In this document: in pieces, positions 1 to 10,074 of the stretch | Position numbering within the stretch: the stretch's first letter is position 1 | Layout: each line of letters begins with the position of its first letter | Source of the DNA: Mycobacterium ahvazicum | Lineage (GTDB): Bacteria > Actinomycetota > Actinomycetes > Mycobacteriales > Mycobacteriaceae | Direction: 5' to 3' | Assembly (NCBI RefSeq): GCF_900176255.2 | Contig: NZ_FXEG02000003.1 | Span: forward strand, 1,426,001 to 1,490,000 | DNA length: 64,000 bases | Program-made: the position numbers and the translations under genes | Notes under the pieces: generated by a model | What the model saw: the letters and a program-made list of their open reading frames with translations, nothing else | Databases searched by the model: none | What the model was told of the DNA's origin: nothing

Positions 1-3000
1 GCGATGTCGTCGGCGCCAACACCCAACTTGGCCAGTTCTCGTGCCAGCGGCGACTCCTTGCCGCCGCGGCCCGCACCGAGCGCACCCAGGCCGGGGGCCG
101 GGATGGAGGTGTGCACGCCGTCGCCGAAGGACTGCGCGAAGCCCACCACCGCGAGCACCGGCAGACCCATCTTCAGCGCCAGGTCACCGCGCGCCAGCAG
201 GATGGTGCCGCCACCCTGGGCCTCGACGAAGCCGAGCCGCCGACGGTCGTTGGGCCGCGAGAACTTCGAGTCCGTGATGCCGCGGTCGCGCATCATCTCG
301 GTGCTGGCGGTGGCCGCCATGTCTCCGAAGCCGATGATGCCTTCCAGCGTCAGGTCGTCGATACCGCCGGCCACGACCATCTCGGCCTTGCCCAGCTTGA
401 TCTTGTCGACGCCCTCCTCGACCGACACCGCGGCCGTCGCGCACGCGGCGACCGGGTGAATCATCGAGCCGTAACTGCCGATGTAGGACTGAACCACGTG
501 CGCGGCAACGATGTTCGGCAGCACTTCCTGGAAGATGTCGTTCGGCTTGTTACGGCCCAACAGGTTTCCGTGGTACATCGTCTGCATCGAGCTGCCGCCA
601 CCCATGCCGGTGCCCATGGTGTTGGCCACCAGGCTCGGGTGCACATAGCGCATCACTTCGGCCGGACTGAATCCGGCGGACAGGAACGCGTCGACGGTGG
701 CGACGATGTTCCACACCGCAAGGCGGTCGATGGAACTGGCCATGTCCGCGCTGATGCCCCACACGGTCGGGTCGAAGCCCGTCGGGACCTGGCCGCCGAC
801 GACGCGCGACAGCTTGTTCTTGCGCGGCACCCGAATCTCGGTGCCGGCCTTGCGGATAACCTGCCAGTCGCTCGACTCGGGCACCGGCCGGATCACCGTG
901 TGCTCGGGGTCGAATTCGGCGAACGCGCGGGCGTCGGCCTCCGACGAGACGACGAACGCGAAGTCCTTGTCCAGGAACACCGACACCAGCAGCGGCGACG
1001 CGTGGTCCGGGTCGATCGAGCCGTCGTCGACGAACTCCCGGATGCCGCAGCGCTCGACGACGATGTCGTGGTAGCGCTCGATCAGGTCGGCCTCGTCGAT
1101 CAGGTCACCGGAAGCCGTGTCATACCAACCCGGTTGGGGGTCGTCCTCCCAGCGGATCAACCCGGTGGTCCAGGCCAGCTCGAGGACACCCGCGGCCGAC
1201 AGCTCGTTGTCGACCTCCATCTCGAAGCGGGTGCGCGACGATCCGTACGGGCCGAGTTCGGCGCCGCCGACGATCACCACGAGGTCGGCCGGGTCGAGAT
1301 CAAGGTCGGCCCATTCCGGCGGCGGCGCCGGGGTGAATCCGCGCGGCGGGGACGGCAGCGCGGCGATGGTGCCCGCTGCCGGCTGGTCGTCTTCGACTGC
1401 CTCCGAGGACATCTCCTCGCGGGCCTTGGCGGCCAACTCCGCCATGTCGATTTCGACGTCGCCGAGACCGCCGGTCAGGTCCGCCTCGATCGGCTTGCCG
1501 GCCGCGGCCACCTTCGACTCCACATCGCACAGCGCCAGCAACATCCCGGCCATCTCGTCGGTGGAGTAGGTGGTGACACCGGCCTCCTCGACGGCGGTGA
1601 CGATGGCGTCGTTGTGACCCATCAGCCCGGTGCCGCGGGTCCAGCCAATCAGCGCGTGCGCCAAGCTGACTCGCGCGGCCCACGAGGATTCCGCGTGCCA
1701 GCGGCTCACCAGGGCGTCCAGCGCGGACTTGGCCTCGCCGTAGGCGCCGTCACCGCCGAACATTCCGCGGTTGGGCGAGCCCGGCAGCACGACATGCAGC
1801 CGTGACGCGATGTCGCGCTCGGCGCCGATCTTGGACAGGCCGGCGATCAGCCGCTGTACGGCCCACAGCAGCACCTTCATCTCCATCTCGGACCGCGAAC
1901 CGGCCTCCGACAGGTCGCCGGCCACCCGCGGTGCCGCGAACGGGAACAGCAGCGTCGGGGTCTGGGCGTCCTTGATGTGGATCGACTGCGGCCCAAGGCT
2001 TTCACTCTGCTCGGTACCGACCCATTCAACCAGGGCGTCGATGTCGGAGTAGGAGGCCATGTTGGCCGCGACCACCCACAGCGTCGCGCCGAACCGGGCG
2101 TGGTCGCGGTAGAGGTTGCGATAGAACGCGAGCCGGTCATCGTCCAGCTTGGACGTCGTCGCGATCACGGTGGCACCGCCGTCGAGCAGACGCGCCACGA
2201 CCGACGCGGCGATCGAACCCTTCGACGCACCGGTGACGACCGCGACTTCGCTGCTGTAGTGACCGGGGTCCGGGTTCTCGGCACCCGCGGCGATGCGGCC
2301 GAACAGTGAGGCGTGGATTGCGCGGCCCGCCGCCAGGGCCTTGCCCTGCCACCACGTCGCCTGGGTGGCGACGACATGGCCGGCGCCCTCGAACCGCTGC
2401 GAGAGGTTCACCCAATCGGCATCGATGTCACCCTCGTCGGTCAGCCATAGCTTGACCAGGTCCTCGCGGGCACTGGCCCAGCGGTCGTCGAACACGACGG
2501 CCTTCTTGGCCTCGAACGCCGGCGCCACCAAACGTGGCCATTCCGAACCCAATTCGGCGGTGACCAGGTCGATCAGCTCGGCGTCGGTGGCCACCGGGGA
2601 AGCGCTGACGGTGTCGTCGAGACCCAGCTGGCCCAGCACCAGGCGGGCCGCCGAAGCGAGTACGCCGTCGCGGCCGGTGATCTGGTCGGTGAACTCCGAC
2701 AGTGCGGCGGCGTCGATCGTCGCTCCCCCGCCACCGCCCGCCGAGGGCAGCGACACCGAAACACCTTGGCGCGCAGCGACCGCAGCGACCGCGGCGTCGA
2801 TGACCTTGTCGACAGCAGCAGCGTCGGCCAGCGCACCCTCGTGCAGGTGCCCCATGGCTCCGCCGCGGACGCTGGTGCCCTCGCGGGTTCCCAGCGCGAC
2901 CTCGACGACGACGTGCTTGGCCCAGCCCTCGCCGAGCTCCCAGGTCTTGGTGACCCGCTCGATGATCGCGGCCGGCCGCTTGCCGGACGGCCCGAGAATC

Positions 3001-6000
3001 GTGCGCAGCTGGTCGTTGATCGCGTCGGAAAGCACTGGGCCGTACGGCTTGTAGGTACGCGCCAGCTTGGTGACCTGCGACCGCAGCCCGGCCAGGTCGG
3101 CCTCGGCGGCACCGTCGATGGCCCCGAGGTTCAACTCCGAACCAAGGTCGACCAGCAGCTGGTTGCGTCGCGACGACGCACCGTCGGTGATGGACTCGAT
3201 GGAGTCCAGCTGCTCGATCTGGTCGATGCGCATCTTCGCCGACAGCGCGATCAGCGCCAAAGTGGCGTCGGCCGCGTCGAACGTGATGTCGTCCGGTCGC
3301 GGAGCACCCGAGGGCGCGGTGGGCGCGGCTGCCGGTGCCGCCACTTGCGGCGCGCCGTCCGACGCGGCAGCGCCGGAATCAACGGCTTCTTCAGCCTCGG
3401 CCTCCGGCTCGGGGTCGGTGTCGTTGGCGAACAGCACCGCGGCGTCGCGCTCGGCGTTGAGCACTTCGACCGTGCTGTGGGCATATTCGGGCAACTTGAG
3501 GGTGTTGGTGGCCAGTCCGGCGACGGTCGGCGCGGATTTCACGCCGATCTCGACGAACCGCTCCACGCCCAAGCCGCCGGCGGCCTCCTCGATGAAGAGC
3601 AGGTCCTGGGTTTCGATCCAGCGCACCGGGCTGGCGAACTGCCACGCCAACAGCTCGATGAACACCGTGCGGGCCATCTCACGCGGCCGCTCGGCCAGCC
3701 AGGTGTCGTAGTCGGCCAGGATCTCATCGAGCGGTTCGGCCGGCACCAGGTCCCGGATCTCCTGGATGAAGTCGCGATCCAGCGTGAACGGCCGCGGCAC
3801 CAGGTTCGGGATGTAGCGCCCGATGACCAGCTCGGGGTCCTGGTCACGGGGCATGACCCGCTCCAGCGAGCGGCGGAAGTCGGCAACGCCGACCCGCAGC
3901 ACCCGCGAGTGGAACGGCACGTCGATGCCCGGCACCAAGATGAAAGACCGCTTGCCGCCGCTGATCTCGCGACGCTTCTCCACGGCTTCCTCGAGTGCCT
4001 CGAGGCCGCGGACCGTGCCGGCGATCGCGTACTGCGAGCCGCGCAGGTTGAAGTTCACGATCTCCAGGAATTCCCCGGTGCGCTCGGCGATTTCGGCGAC
4101 GAAGTCGGTGACCTGGTCGTCGGGCAAGTCGATCTGCGAGGGGCGGATCGCGGCCAACCGGTAGTTGGAGCGGCCCATCTCGTCGCGCGGCACGATGTCG
4201 TGCATGTTCGACCCGCGGTGGAACACGGTCTCCAGCAAGGCTTCCAGCTCGTAGACGCCCAAAACGCAGGCCAGCGCGGTGTATTCACCGACCGAGTGAC
4301 CGCAGGCGATGGCACCCTCGACGAATGCGCCCTGCTCGCGCATCTCCGCGACCTGGGCGGCCGCCACCGTCGCCATCGCGACCTGAGTGAACTGCGTCAG
4401 GTACAGCACGCCGTCGGGGTGGTGGTAGTGCACGCCGCTGGCGATCAGGCTGGTCGGGTTGTCGCGCACCACGTGCAGCACCGAGAAGCCCAGGGTGTCG
4501 CGGGTGAACTTGTCCGCGTCGTCCCAGACCTTGCGCGCGGCCTTGGACCGGGCGCGGACCTCCATGCCCATGCCCTTGTGCTGGATGCCCTGGCCGGGGA
4601 ACGCGTAGACGGTCTTCGGTGCGGCCAGTCGCGCGGTCGCCGACATCACCAGGTCGGTTCCGACCTTGGCCGTGACCTCCAAAACCTCTGCGCCCTGGTC
4701 GATTCCGACGCGATCGACCCGGAAGTCGACCTCGTCGCCCGGACGCACCATGCCCAGGAAGCGCGCGGTCCAGCCGATCAGGCGGGCCGGCGGGCGGGCT
4801 TGGCCGTCGGTGGCGGTCACCGTGTGCTGCGCGGCGGCCGACAGCCACATGCCGTGCACGATGGGCGATTCCAGGCCGGCCAGCAGTGCGGCGGCCCGGT
4901 CGGTGTGGATCGGGTTGTGGTCACCGGACACCACGGCGAACGGACGCATATCGACCGGTGCGGTCATGGTGACGTCGCGGCGGCGACGGCGCGGGGTGTC
5001 GGTGGTGTTCTTCGACACCGCACCACCGGCCCGGGACGGGTCGGTGAGTTCGGCCGGACCGGTACGCCCGAGAATCGCGAATCGCTCCTGCAGGGTCGCG
5101 ATCGTCGTACCGTCGGGGGCGGCCACCGTCACCGAAACCGGGACAACTCGGCCCATGTCGGTGTCGATTGCCGCCGAAGCCGTTGCGGTAACGGTCAATT
5201 GGGCCGGTTGCGCGGGCAGCTTGCCGACCACATGAGCGGCGTGGTCGAGGTGGACCAGGCTCAGCAGGCCCTCGACGACCGGCACGCCGGCCCCGGTGAC
5301 CGCGGAACCGATCGTGGCGAAGACCGCGGGCCAGCACAGGCCGACCAGCGCGTCGGGCACGGTGGTGAGGCTGGGTGCCAGGCGCTCGCCGAAGGTGGCC
5401 GTGACCCCGGTGTGGTCGGCGACGCGCTCGGGGTCCCAATCCACCGTCACGGTCGCGGTCCCCTCGGTGACCGTCGGGAGGAATTCCGGCCCGTCAACAC
5501 CGGCGGCGATCGCCAGGACGGCGCGCATCGCGGCGGTGGCGTCGTCGGCGGAGACCACCGGTGCACCGCCGTCAATGGTGTTGGCGTGCAACGTGAATGG
5601 GATGTCGATCCAGACGCCGGACACCGGGACGCTCAGGACGACGCGCTCCTCGGACTGGACCTGCAGGCGAGCCCCGGTCGACGAGTGCGTGGCGCGCTGA
5701 CCTTCGTGGACCAGCCAGTCGGCCGGATCGGCGATGCGGTGGACCGGGTTGGTGGCGGTGCGCCCCGCCCACAGCACGTCGGGGGCGTCGAGCACGACGG
5801 CCAGCGCCCCGGTCACATCCGGGCGGCCCAGCCGGCGCGAGCGGACGGGTTTCGCCTCGCCGCCGGCGGCCAGCACGTCGTCGATCGCGGCCTGCTCGAA
5901 ACGGTCGAGCAGTTCGCCGACGGGCTCGTCGACCCGGGTGATGCCGGCGACGGCGGCGGTGCCGGGGATGATGCACACCTGGTCGGCGTCGTAGCGGGCG

Positions 6001-8612
6001 TCGTGCGCCTGCCACAGCGAGTCGCTGCGCCACCAGCGCCGCACGTCCTTGTCGATGACCGGCACGAAGTTGACCGGCTTGCCCAGCGTCTTGCACAGCG
6101 TGACGAAGAACGGCACGTCGGCCGGGTGCAGCAGCACGGTTTCGGCGTCGGGGTAGCTCGCGAGCAGCGCGGCGATCGCCGCCTGCGGGTTCTCCAGCAG
6201 CGCCGCCCCCCGTTCGTCCGATTCGAACAGCGTCGTGATGGGGCCGTGGTCCTGGGAGTGCAACCGGGCCTCGGCGCGCTGCAGCATCTGCTGGAAACGG
6301 TCGCGCCAGGTGTCGGCCAGCCACGGGCTGCCGGGTGTAGCGGTGTCGGCGGTCGAGTTGCCCGCACCGATGGCGAGCTCGACGTAGCGCTGCAGCCACT
6401 GCAGGTAGGTCATTTCCCGGACATCGCCGAAGTACGGCTTGGCGGTGCCGGCCATCGCGGCGATGATCTCGTCGCGGCGCTGCGCGACGGCGTCCGCGTC
6501 ACCGGCGACCTCGTCGAGTAGCCGGCCGCACCGCGAGGCGGAGTTGTCGATCTCGTGGATGTCCGCGCCGAGCTGGCTGCGGCTGGAAGCCATGCCGCCC
6601 TGCGCTTTTCCGGCGCCGATCCACTGGTCGGTGCCGGTGGTCTCGACCAGCATCTGCTTGACCGACGGTGACGTGGTCGCCTCGAGGGTGGCCATCGCCG
6701 CGGTGCCGACCAGGATGCCGTCGATCGGCATCGACGGGAAACCGTACGACTGCGACCACCGCCCGGACAGGTACTCGGCGGCCCGCTCGGGCGTGCCGAT
6801 GCCGCCGCCGACGCACACGGTGATGTTGGAGCGCGAACGCAGCTCCGAGTAGGTCGCCAGCAGCAGGTCGTCGAGGTCTTCCCACGAATGGTGGCCGCCG
6901 GCGCGCCCGCCCTCGATGTGCACGATCACCGATTTGGTGGGCGCCTCGGTCGCGATGCGGATGACCGAGCGAATCTGCTCGATGGTGCCCGGCTTGAACA
7001 CGACGTGGCTGATGCCGACGTCGTTGAGCTCGTCGATCAGTGCGACGGCTTCCTCCAGGTCCGGGATGCCGGCGCTGATCACCAGGCCGTCGATCGCGGC
7101 GCCGGCCTGACGGGCCTTCTGCACCAAGCGCTTACCGCCGACCTGAAGCTTCCACAGGTAGGGGTCGAGGAAGAGGGTGTTGAACTGGTAGGTGCGGCCG
7201 GTGTCGAGCAAGCCGGACAGTTCCTCGATGCGCGCGGCGAAGATCTCCTCGGTGACCTGCCCACCACCGGCCAGCTCGGCCCAGTGTCCGGCGTTGGCCG
7301 CGGCGGCGACGATCTTGGCGTCGACCGTGGTCGGGGTCATGCCGGCCAGCAGGATCGGCGAGCGCCCGGTCAGCCGGGTGAACTTCGTCGAGAGCTTGAC
7401 GCGGCCGTCAGGCAGGGTCACGACGGTCGGCGCGTAGCTCGACCAGGGCCGTGCCACCTCGGGGGTGGCGCCGACGGTGAACAGGTTGCGCTGCCCGCCG
7501 CGGGTGGCGGCGGGCACGATGCCGACGCCGAGGCCGCGGATCACCGGTGCGGTGAGTCGGGTCAGGATGTCGCCGGGACCCAGGTCGAGAATCCAGCGCG
7601 CGCCCGCGTTGTGCACCGCGGTGATCTCTTCCACCCAGTCGACGCCGCTCACCAGGATGGCATCGGTCAGGCGCCGGGCCAGCTCGACGTCCAGGCCGAC
7701 CTTCTCGGCCCAGCCGCCGACGATGTCGATGCCGTCGGCCAGCCGTGGGGTGTGGAAGCCCACCTCGACCTGAACCGGGTCGAAGGTCGGCGCGAAGACG
7801 TCGCCGCCACGCAGCTTGTTCTTGCGGTCGGCTTCTTCTTTCTCGGAGATCTGCTGGCAGTACAGCTCGAAGCGGGAGAGTTGCTCCGGCGTGCCGGTGA
7901 TGACGACCGAGCGCCGGCCGTTGCGGATGGACAGCACCGGGGGCAACACGGTGCGAACGTCTTGCGAGAACTCGTCGAGCAGCGCGACGATGCGCTCCGG
8001 GTCGGCGTTCGTGACCGACACCATCGGCGGGCGGTCGCCGAGCACGGGGATGCCGCGGCGACGGGCCACCAGCGTTCCGGCCGCGCCGATCAGCTGGGCC
8101 AGCGCCAGCAGCTCGACGTCGCGAGCTCCCTCGGCCTTGAACGCCTCGACGGCGAGTACGCCCTGCGAGTGGCCGGCTACGGCGACCGGCGGGGTCGCGG
8201 TCCAGTCCATGCCCTGTCGCGCCAGGGCACGCCCGGCGGCGATCTGGCTGAGCAGCACGCCGGGCATCGACACCGCGGCCGACGTCAGGTGCTTGTCCGC
8301 CGGCGTCGGGTCCTCGGCCGCCAGCGCACGCACCCACTGCAGCGGCTCGAAGCCGATCGGACGCACCACGACCAGCTCCTTGGCCACCGGCTCGAGCAGC
8401 AGCTCCGCTTCGCCGACCAGCGTGGCGATATCGGTCTCGATGCCCGCCGACGACACCAGCTCTTCCAGGGTTTCGAGCCAGGCGCTGCCCTGCCCACCGA
8501 ACGCAACAGCGTACGGCTCGCCGGCCGCGAGACGGTCGACCAGAGCATGGGTGTTGTGCGGGCCATTCCCGTCGCGGTCAGCGGACACCCGGTCGTGCTC
8601 GTGGATCGTCAC
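1..8612 (-). CDS. fas: Type I fatty acid synthase, 3' end outside window
   Basis: Cytosolic multifunctional synthase that makes the acyl-CoA primers used for phospholipids and mycolic acids. The GTG start at 8612 gives the N-terminus MTIHEHDRVSAD, as in mycobacterial FAS-I. About 2870 codons are visible; the family has roughly 3070, so about the last 200 residues of the ketosynthase are cut off. Seen in order: acyltransferase GHSQG with Ser about 149; enoyl reductase (about residues 450-900); MaoC-type dehydratase with GDHNPIH near 1235; malonyl/palmitoyl transferase GHSVG with Ser about 1440; ACP LDSIES with the pantetheine Ser about 1804; ketoreductase with a glycine-rich nucleotide loop near 2125; ketosynthase nucleophile in AACATAAVS, Cys about 2724. 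All these motifs are intact. It is preceded by a long regulatory region and the Rv2525c-like gene, the conserved order in Mycobacterium. The very long antisense reading frames across it are composition artefacts. Confidence 0.98.
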   Translation of the reverse strand, partial: MTIHEHDRVSADRDGNGPHNTHALVDRLAAGEPYAVAFGGQGSAWLETLEELVSSAGIETDIATLVGEAELLLEPVAKELVVVRPIGFEPLQWVRALAAEDPTPADKHLTSAAVSMPGVLLSQIAAGRALARQGMDWTATPPVAVAGHSQGVLAVEAFKAEGARDVELLALAQLIGAAGTLVARRRGIPVLGDRPPMVSVTNADPERIVALLDEFSQDVRTVLPPVLSIRNGRRSVVITGTPEQLSRFELYCQQISEKEEADRKNKLRGGDVFAPTFDPVQVEVGFHTPRLADGIDIVGGWAEKVGLDVELARRLTDAILVSGVDWVEEITAVHNAGARWILDLGPGDILTRLTAPVIRGLGVGIVPAATRGGQRNLFTVGATPEVARPWSSYAPTVVTLPDGRVKLSTKFTRLTGRSPILLAGMTPTTVDAKIVAAAANAGHWAELAGGGQVTEEIFAARIEELSGLLDTGRTYQFNTLFLDPYLWKLQVGGKRLVQKARQAGAAIDGLVISAGIPDLEEAVALIDELNDVGISHVVFKPGTIEQIRSVIRIATEAPTKSVIVHIEGGRAGGHHSWEDLDDLLLATYSELRSRSNITVCVGGGIGTPERAAEYLSGRWSQSYGFPSMPIDGILVGTAAMATLEATTSPSVKQMLVETTGTDQWIGAGKAQGGMASSRSQLGADIHEIDNSASRCGRLLDEVAGDADAVAQRRDEIIAAMAGTAKPYFGDVREMTYLQWLQRYVELAIGAGNSTADTATPGSPWLADTWRDRFQQMLQRAEARLHSQDHGPITTLFESDERGAALLENPQAAIAALLASYPDAETVLLHPADVPFFVTLCKTLGKPVNFVPVIDKDVRRWWRSDSLWQAHDARYDADQVCIIPGTAAVAGITRVDEPVGELLDRFEQAAIDDVLAAGGEAKPVRSRRLGRPDVTGALAVVLDAPDVLWAGRTATNPVHRIADPADWLVHEGQRATHSSTGARLQVQSEERVVLSVPVSGVWIDIPFTLHANTIDGGAPVVSADDATAAMRAVLAIAAGVDGPEFLPTVTEGTATVTVDWDPERVADHTGVTATFGERLAPSLTTVPDALVGLCWPAVFATIGSAVTGAGVPVVEGLLSLVHLDHAAHVVGKLPAQPAQLTVTATASAAIDTDMGRVVPVSVTVAAPDGTTIATLQERFAILGRTGPAELTDPSRAGGAVSKNTTDTPRRRRRDVTMTAPVDMRPFAVVSGDHNPIHTDRAAALLAGLESPIVHGMWLSAAAQHTVTATDGQARPPARLIGWTARFLGMVRPGDEVDFRVDRVGIDQGAEVLEVTAKVGTDLVMSATARLAAPKTVYAFPGQGIQHKGMGMEVRARSKAARKVWDDADKFTRDTLGFSVLHVVRDNPTSLIASGVHYHHPDGVLYLTQFTQVAMATVAAAQVAEMREQGAFVEGAIACGHSVGEYTALACVLGVYELEALLETVFHRGSNMHDIVPRDEMGRSNYRLAAIRPSQIDLPDDQVTDFVAEIAERTGEFLEIVNFNLRGSQYAIAGTVRGLEALEEAVEKRREISGGKRSFILVPGIDVPFHSRVLRVGVADFRRSLERVMPRDQDPELVIGRYIPNLVPRPFTLDRDFIQEIRDLVPAEPLDEILADYDTWLAERPREMARTVFIELLAWQFASPVRWIETQDLLFIEEAAGGLGVERFVEIGVKSAPTVAGLATNTLKLPEYAHSTVEVLNAERDAAVLFANDTDPEPEAEAEEAVDSGAAASDGAPQVAAPAAAPTAPSGAPRPDDITFDAADATLALIALSAKMRIDQIEQLDSIESITDGASSRRNQLLVDLGSELNLGAIDGAAEADLAGLRSQVTKLARTYKPYGPVLSDAINDQLRTILGPSGKRPAAIIERVTKTWELGEGWAKHVVVEVALGTREGTSVRGGAMGHLHEGALADAAAVDKVIDAAVAAVAARQGVSVSLPSAGGGGGATIDAAALSEFTDQITGRDGVLASAARLVLGQLGLDDTVSASPVATDAELIDLVTAELGSEWPRLVAPAFEAKKAVVFDDRWASAREDLVKLWLTDEGDIDADWVNLSQRFEGAGHVVATQATWWQGKALAAGRAIHASLFGRIAAGAENPDPGHYSSEVAVVTGASKGSIAASVVARLLDGGATVIATTSKLDDDRLAFYRNLYRDHARFGATLWVVAANMASYSDIDALVEWVGTEQSESLGPQSIHIKDAQTPTLLFPFAAPRVAGDLSEAGSRSEMEMKVLLWAVQRLIAGLSKIGAERDIASRLHVVLPGSPNRGMFGGDGAYGEAKSALDALVSRWHAESSWAARVSLAHALIGWTRGTGLMGHNDAIVTAVEEAGVTTYSTDEMAGMLLALCDVESKVAAAGKPIEADLTGGLGDVEIDMAELAAKAREEMSSEAVEDDQPAAGTIAALPSPPRGFTPAPPPEWADLDLDPADLVVIVGGAELGPYGSSRTRFEMEVDNELSAAGVLELAWTTGLIRWEDDPQPGWYDTASGDLIDEADLIERYHDIVVERCGIREFVDDGSIDPDHASPLLVSVFLDKDFAFVVSSEADARAFAEFDPEHTVIRPVPESSDWQVIRKAGTEIRVPRKNKLSRVVGGQVPTGFDPTVWGISADMASSIDRLAVWNIVATVDAFLSAGFSPAEVMRYVHPSLVANTMGTGMGGGSSMQTMYHGNLLGRNKPNDIFQEVLPNIVAAHVVQSYIGSYGSMIHPVAACATAAVSVEEGVDKIKLGKAEMVVAGGIDDLTLEGIIGFGDMAATASTEMMRDRGITDSKFSRPNDRRRLGFVEAQGGGTILLARGDLALKMGLPVLAVVGFAQSFGDGVHTSIPAPGLGALGAGRGGKESPLARELAKLGVGADDI

Positions 8613-9175
8613 CTTGTATATCTCCCTGTATGCGTCTTCACGTATCGGTTCGTTCGGCCTGCTGATAGTCCCGGCGGGCCGGGCCCCAGCCGGCTCTAGG
8701 TCGATTCCGCTTTGAATCGCAGCCCTAATAGCGGCTGACCGGTGTGTTGTCGGCGGGCCACTGATGTCGACCTAGCGGCGCGGCGGACTTCATCGGCTGT
8801 ACTAAGAGTGTCATAAGGATTCGGGTCGTTTTTCTGCGCTGATCGGTTACTGATGAGTTCTACGCACGGGTAACCGTGTCGTGGGTAACACCCGGATTAA
8901 CCGGCCTTCCGGGTATCCAGAACAAACGTCCTGCATGCAGGTGGTTACGGTCGAGTAGCTATAACTGCGCTGTTCAAGGCGTCATTGTTACCAAATCGTT
9001 ATGTTAAGAATTCGCAGTGCGTGCCGCCCTTCGCGCCGCCACGGCCGCGGCGTCTCGCACTCGGCGGCGTTCGCACGACACGACGAACGGCGAACAAGTG
9101 TTTGCTGGAGTCGAGTTGCGAAAGCGCGGCCGGATGGGCTAAAGGGTCAGAAGTATTCGCGACGCCGAGCGATTG
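8613..9175. promoter_or_regulatory. fas upstream region with clustered GGTTAC/GGTAAC elements
   Basis: This 563-bp gap between fas and the Rv2525c-like gene has no convincing gene. Six GGTTAC/GGTAAC-type hexamers, counting both orientations, fall within 148 bp: 8845-8850, 8869-8875, 8884-8889, 8897-8902 (TTAACC), 8943-8948 and 8987-8992. Two are a direct repeat GGGTAAC-N8-GGGTAAC. A perfect 12-bp palindrome, CCTGCATGCAGG, lies at 8930-8941. The fas promoters of mycobacteria are known to be controlled by the TetR-type regulator FasR; these elements are candidates for that or another regulator. The function is inferred; only the repeats are observed. Confidence 0.5.
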
Positions 9176-9916
9176 CTAGGCCCACTGCCCGAATTGCGGC
9201 TTGAGGATCTCGTTGACGTCCACCCCGACGCCGCCCACGCTGCGCTTATCGATCTCGACCTGGTGCAAATTGGCCGCCGGATGGGCATAGCCCTTGGGCG
9301 AGCCCCAGTTGTGCTGCCAGAAGCAGCAGCCCAGGCCGTCATGCAGCGCCCAGTCGATGGTCTTGGAGTTGGCGTAAACGCCCGTCCGCTGGTGTCCGAT
9401 CACCGACTCCCAGGAGCGCAGGTACGGAGCGATCTGGCTTTTGTACTGCTCATAGGACGGGTCGTCGTCGATCGATGCGTAAATCGGCGCGTCGGGGGGT
9501 CCGCCGGCCGCTTCGTGTAGCTCCATCCCCCGCTTGGCGTGCTGCAGCCCGGCATTGGCGCCGCCCAACCAGTCGGCGGAGCTGCCCTTGCCGTACTGAT
9601 AGCAGGAGACAATCTTGAGCCCGCTGCTGTGCAGGTCACGCGCTTCGGAGAGCTGGATCGGCTTGCCCAGCATCCAGTTGCCACCCGGCCGCCGGTCCGA
9701 GACGTAGCGGATCGACCCCACGGCGCCGGCCGCGCGGATCTCACTGGCCGGGATCACACCCGCGGCGTAGTCGAGCAAAGTGCCCAGCGATGCCGAAGCC
9801 GTCGGCGTGCTCAACGACGACGCCGCAACACCCATGCCCACCAAGGCCGGGGTCGCGGCAGCGAATTTGAGCACGTCACGACGCGAAATCGACACATCGG
9901 ACAGGGTACGTGACAA
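9176..9916 (-). CDS. Tat-exported DUF1906 glycoside-hydrolase-like protein (Rv2525c family)
   Basis: A 246-residue protein whose N-terminus has a twin-arginine signal (SRRDVLKF, Arg13-Arg14), a hydrophobic stretch and an Ala-rich cleavage region (about residues 15-45). The rest is the DUF1906 domain, a TIM-barrel fold related to peptidoglycan-acting glycoside hydrolases, with the acidic strand segment YASIDDDPS and a C-terminal HQVEIDKRSVGGVGVDVNE segment typical of the family. It lies directly upstream of fas on the same strand, as in M. tuberculosis. Family knowledge places it in the cell envelope, with a suspected role in cell-wall remodelling; no reaction is proven. The stop is a TAG at 9176-9178. 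Confidence 0.9.
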   Translation of the reverse strand: MSRTLSDVSISRRDVLKFAAATPALVGMGVAASSLSTPTASASLGTLLDYAAGVIPASEIRAAGAVGSIRYVSDRRPGGNWMLGKPIQLSEARDLHSSGLKIVSCYQYGKGSSADWLGGANAGLQHAKRGMELHEAAGGPPDAPIYASIDDDPSYEQYKSQIAPYLRSWESVIGHQRTGVYANSKTIDWALHDGLGCCFWQHNWGSPKGYAHPAANLHQVEIDKRSVGGVGVDVNEILKPQFGQWA

Positions 9917-10021
9917 ACCCCATCAGACACATCAGCCACATACATAACATTAGTGTCACTTCTGTGCGTCGCGGGTTTAGTCCGCGGCAATCCAGGCCCA
10001 GGCCCAATCGTTGTTGTCAAT

Positions 10022-10041
10022 ACTAAGTTTATAAAGTTAAC
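10022..10041. promoter_or_regulatory. Degenerate copy of the island palindrome
   Basis: ACTAA-N10-TTAAC in an AT-rich patch 34 bp before the Rieske oxygenase start. It shares the half-site spacing of the exact elements at 12599-12623 and 49005-49029 but matches them only partly. It could equally be promoter sequence. Confidence 0.3.
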
Positions 10042-10074
10042 GTCGGAGAGTGCAGCAATCACAGGGGGCAACCG

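Noticed and set aside
2766..6521. A 1251-codon plus-strand open frame antisense to fas
   Set aside because: Composition artefact in high-GC coding DNA. No ribosome site, no recognisable domain, and it lies entirely inside the fas reading frame.
8985..9204. Small plus-strand frames in the fas upstream region
   Set aside because: No ribosome site, no family likeness, Arg-rich composition typical of random GC-rich DNA.
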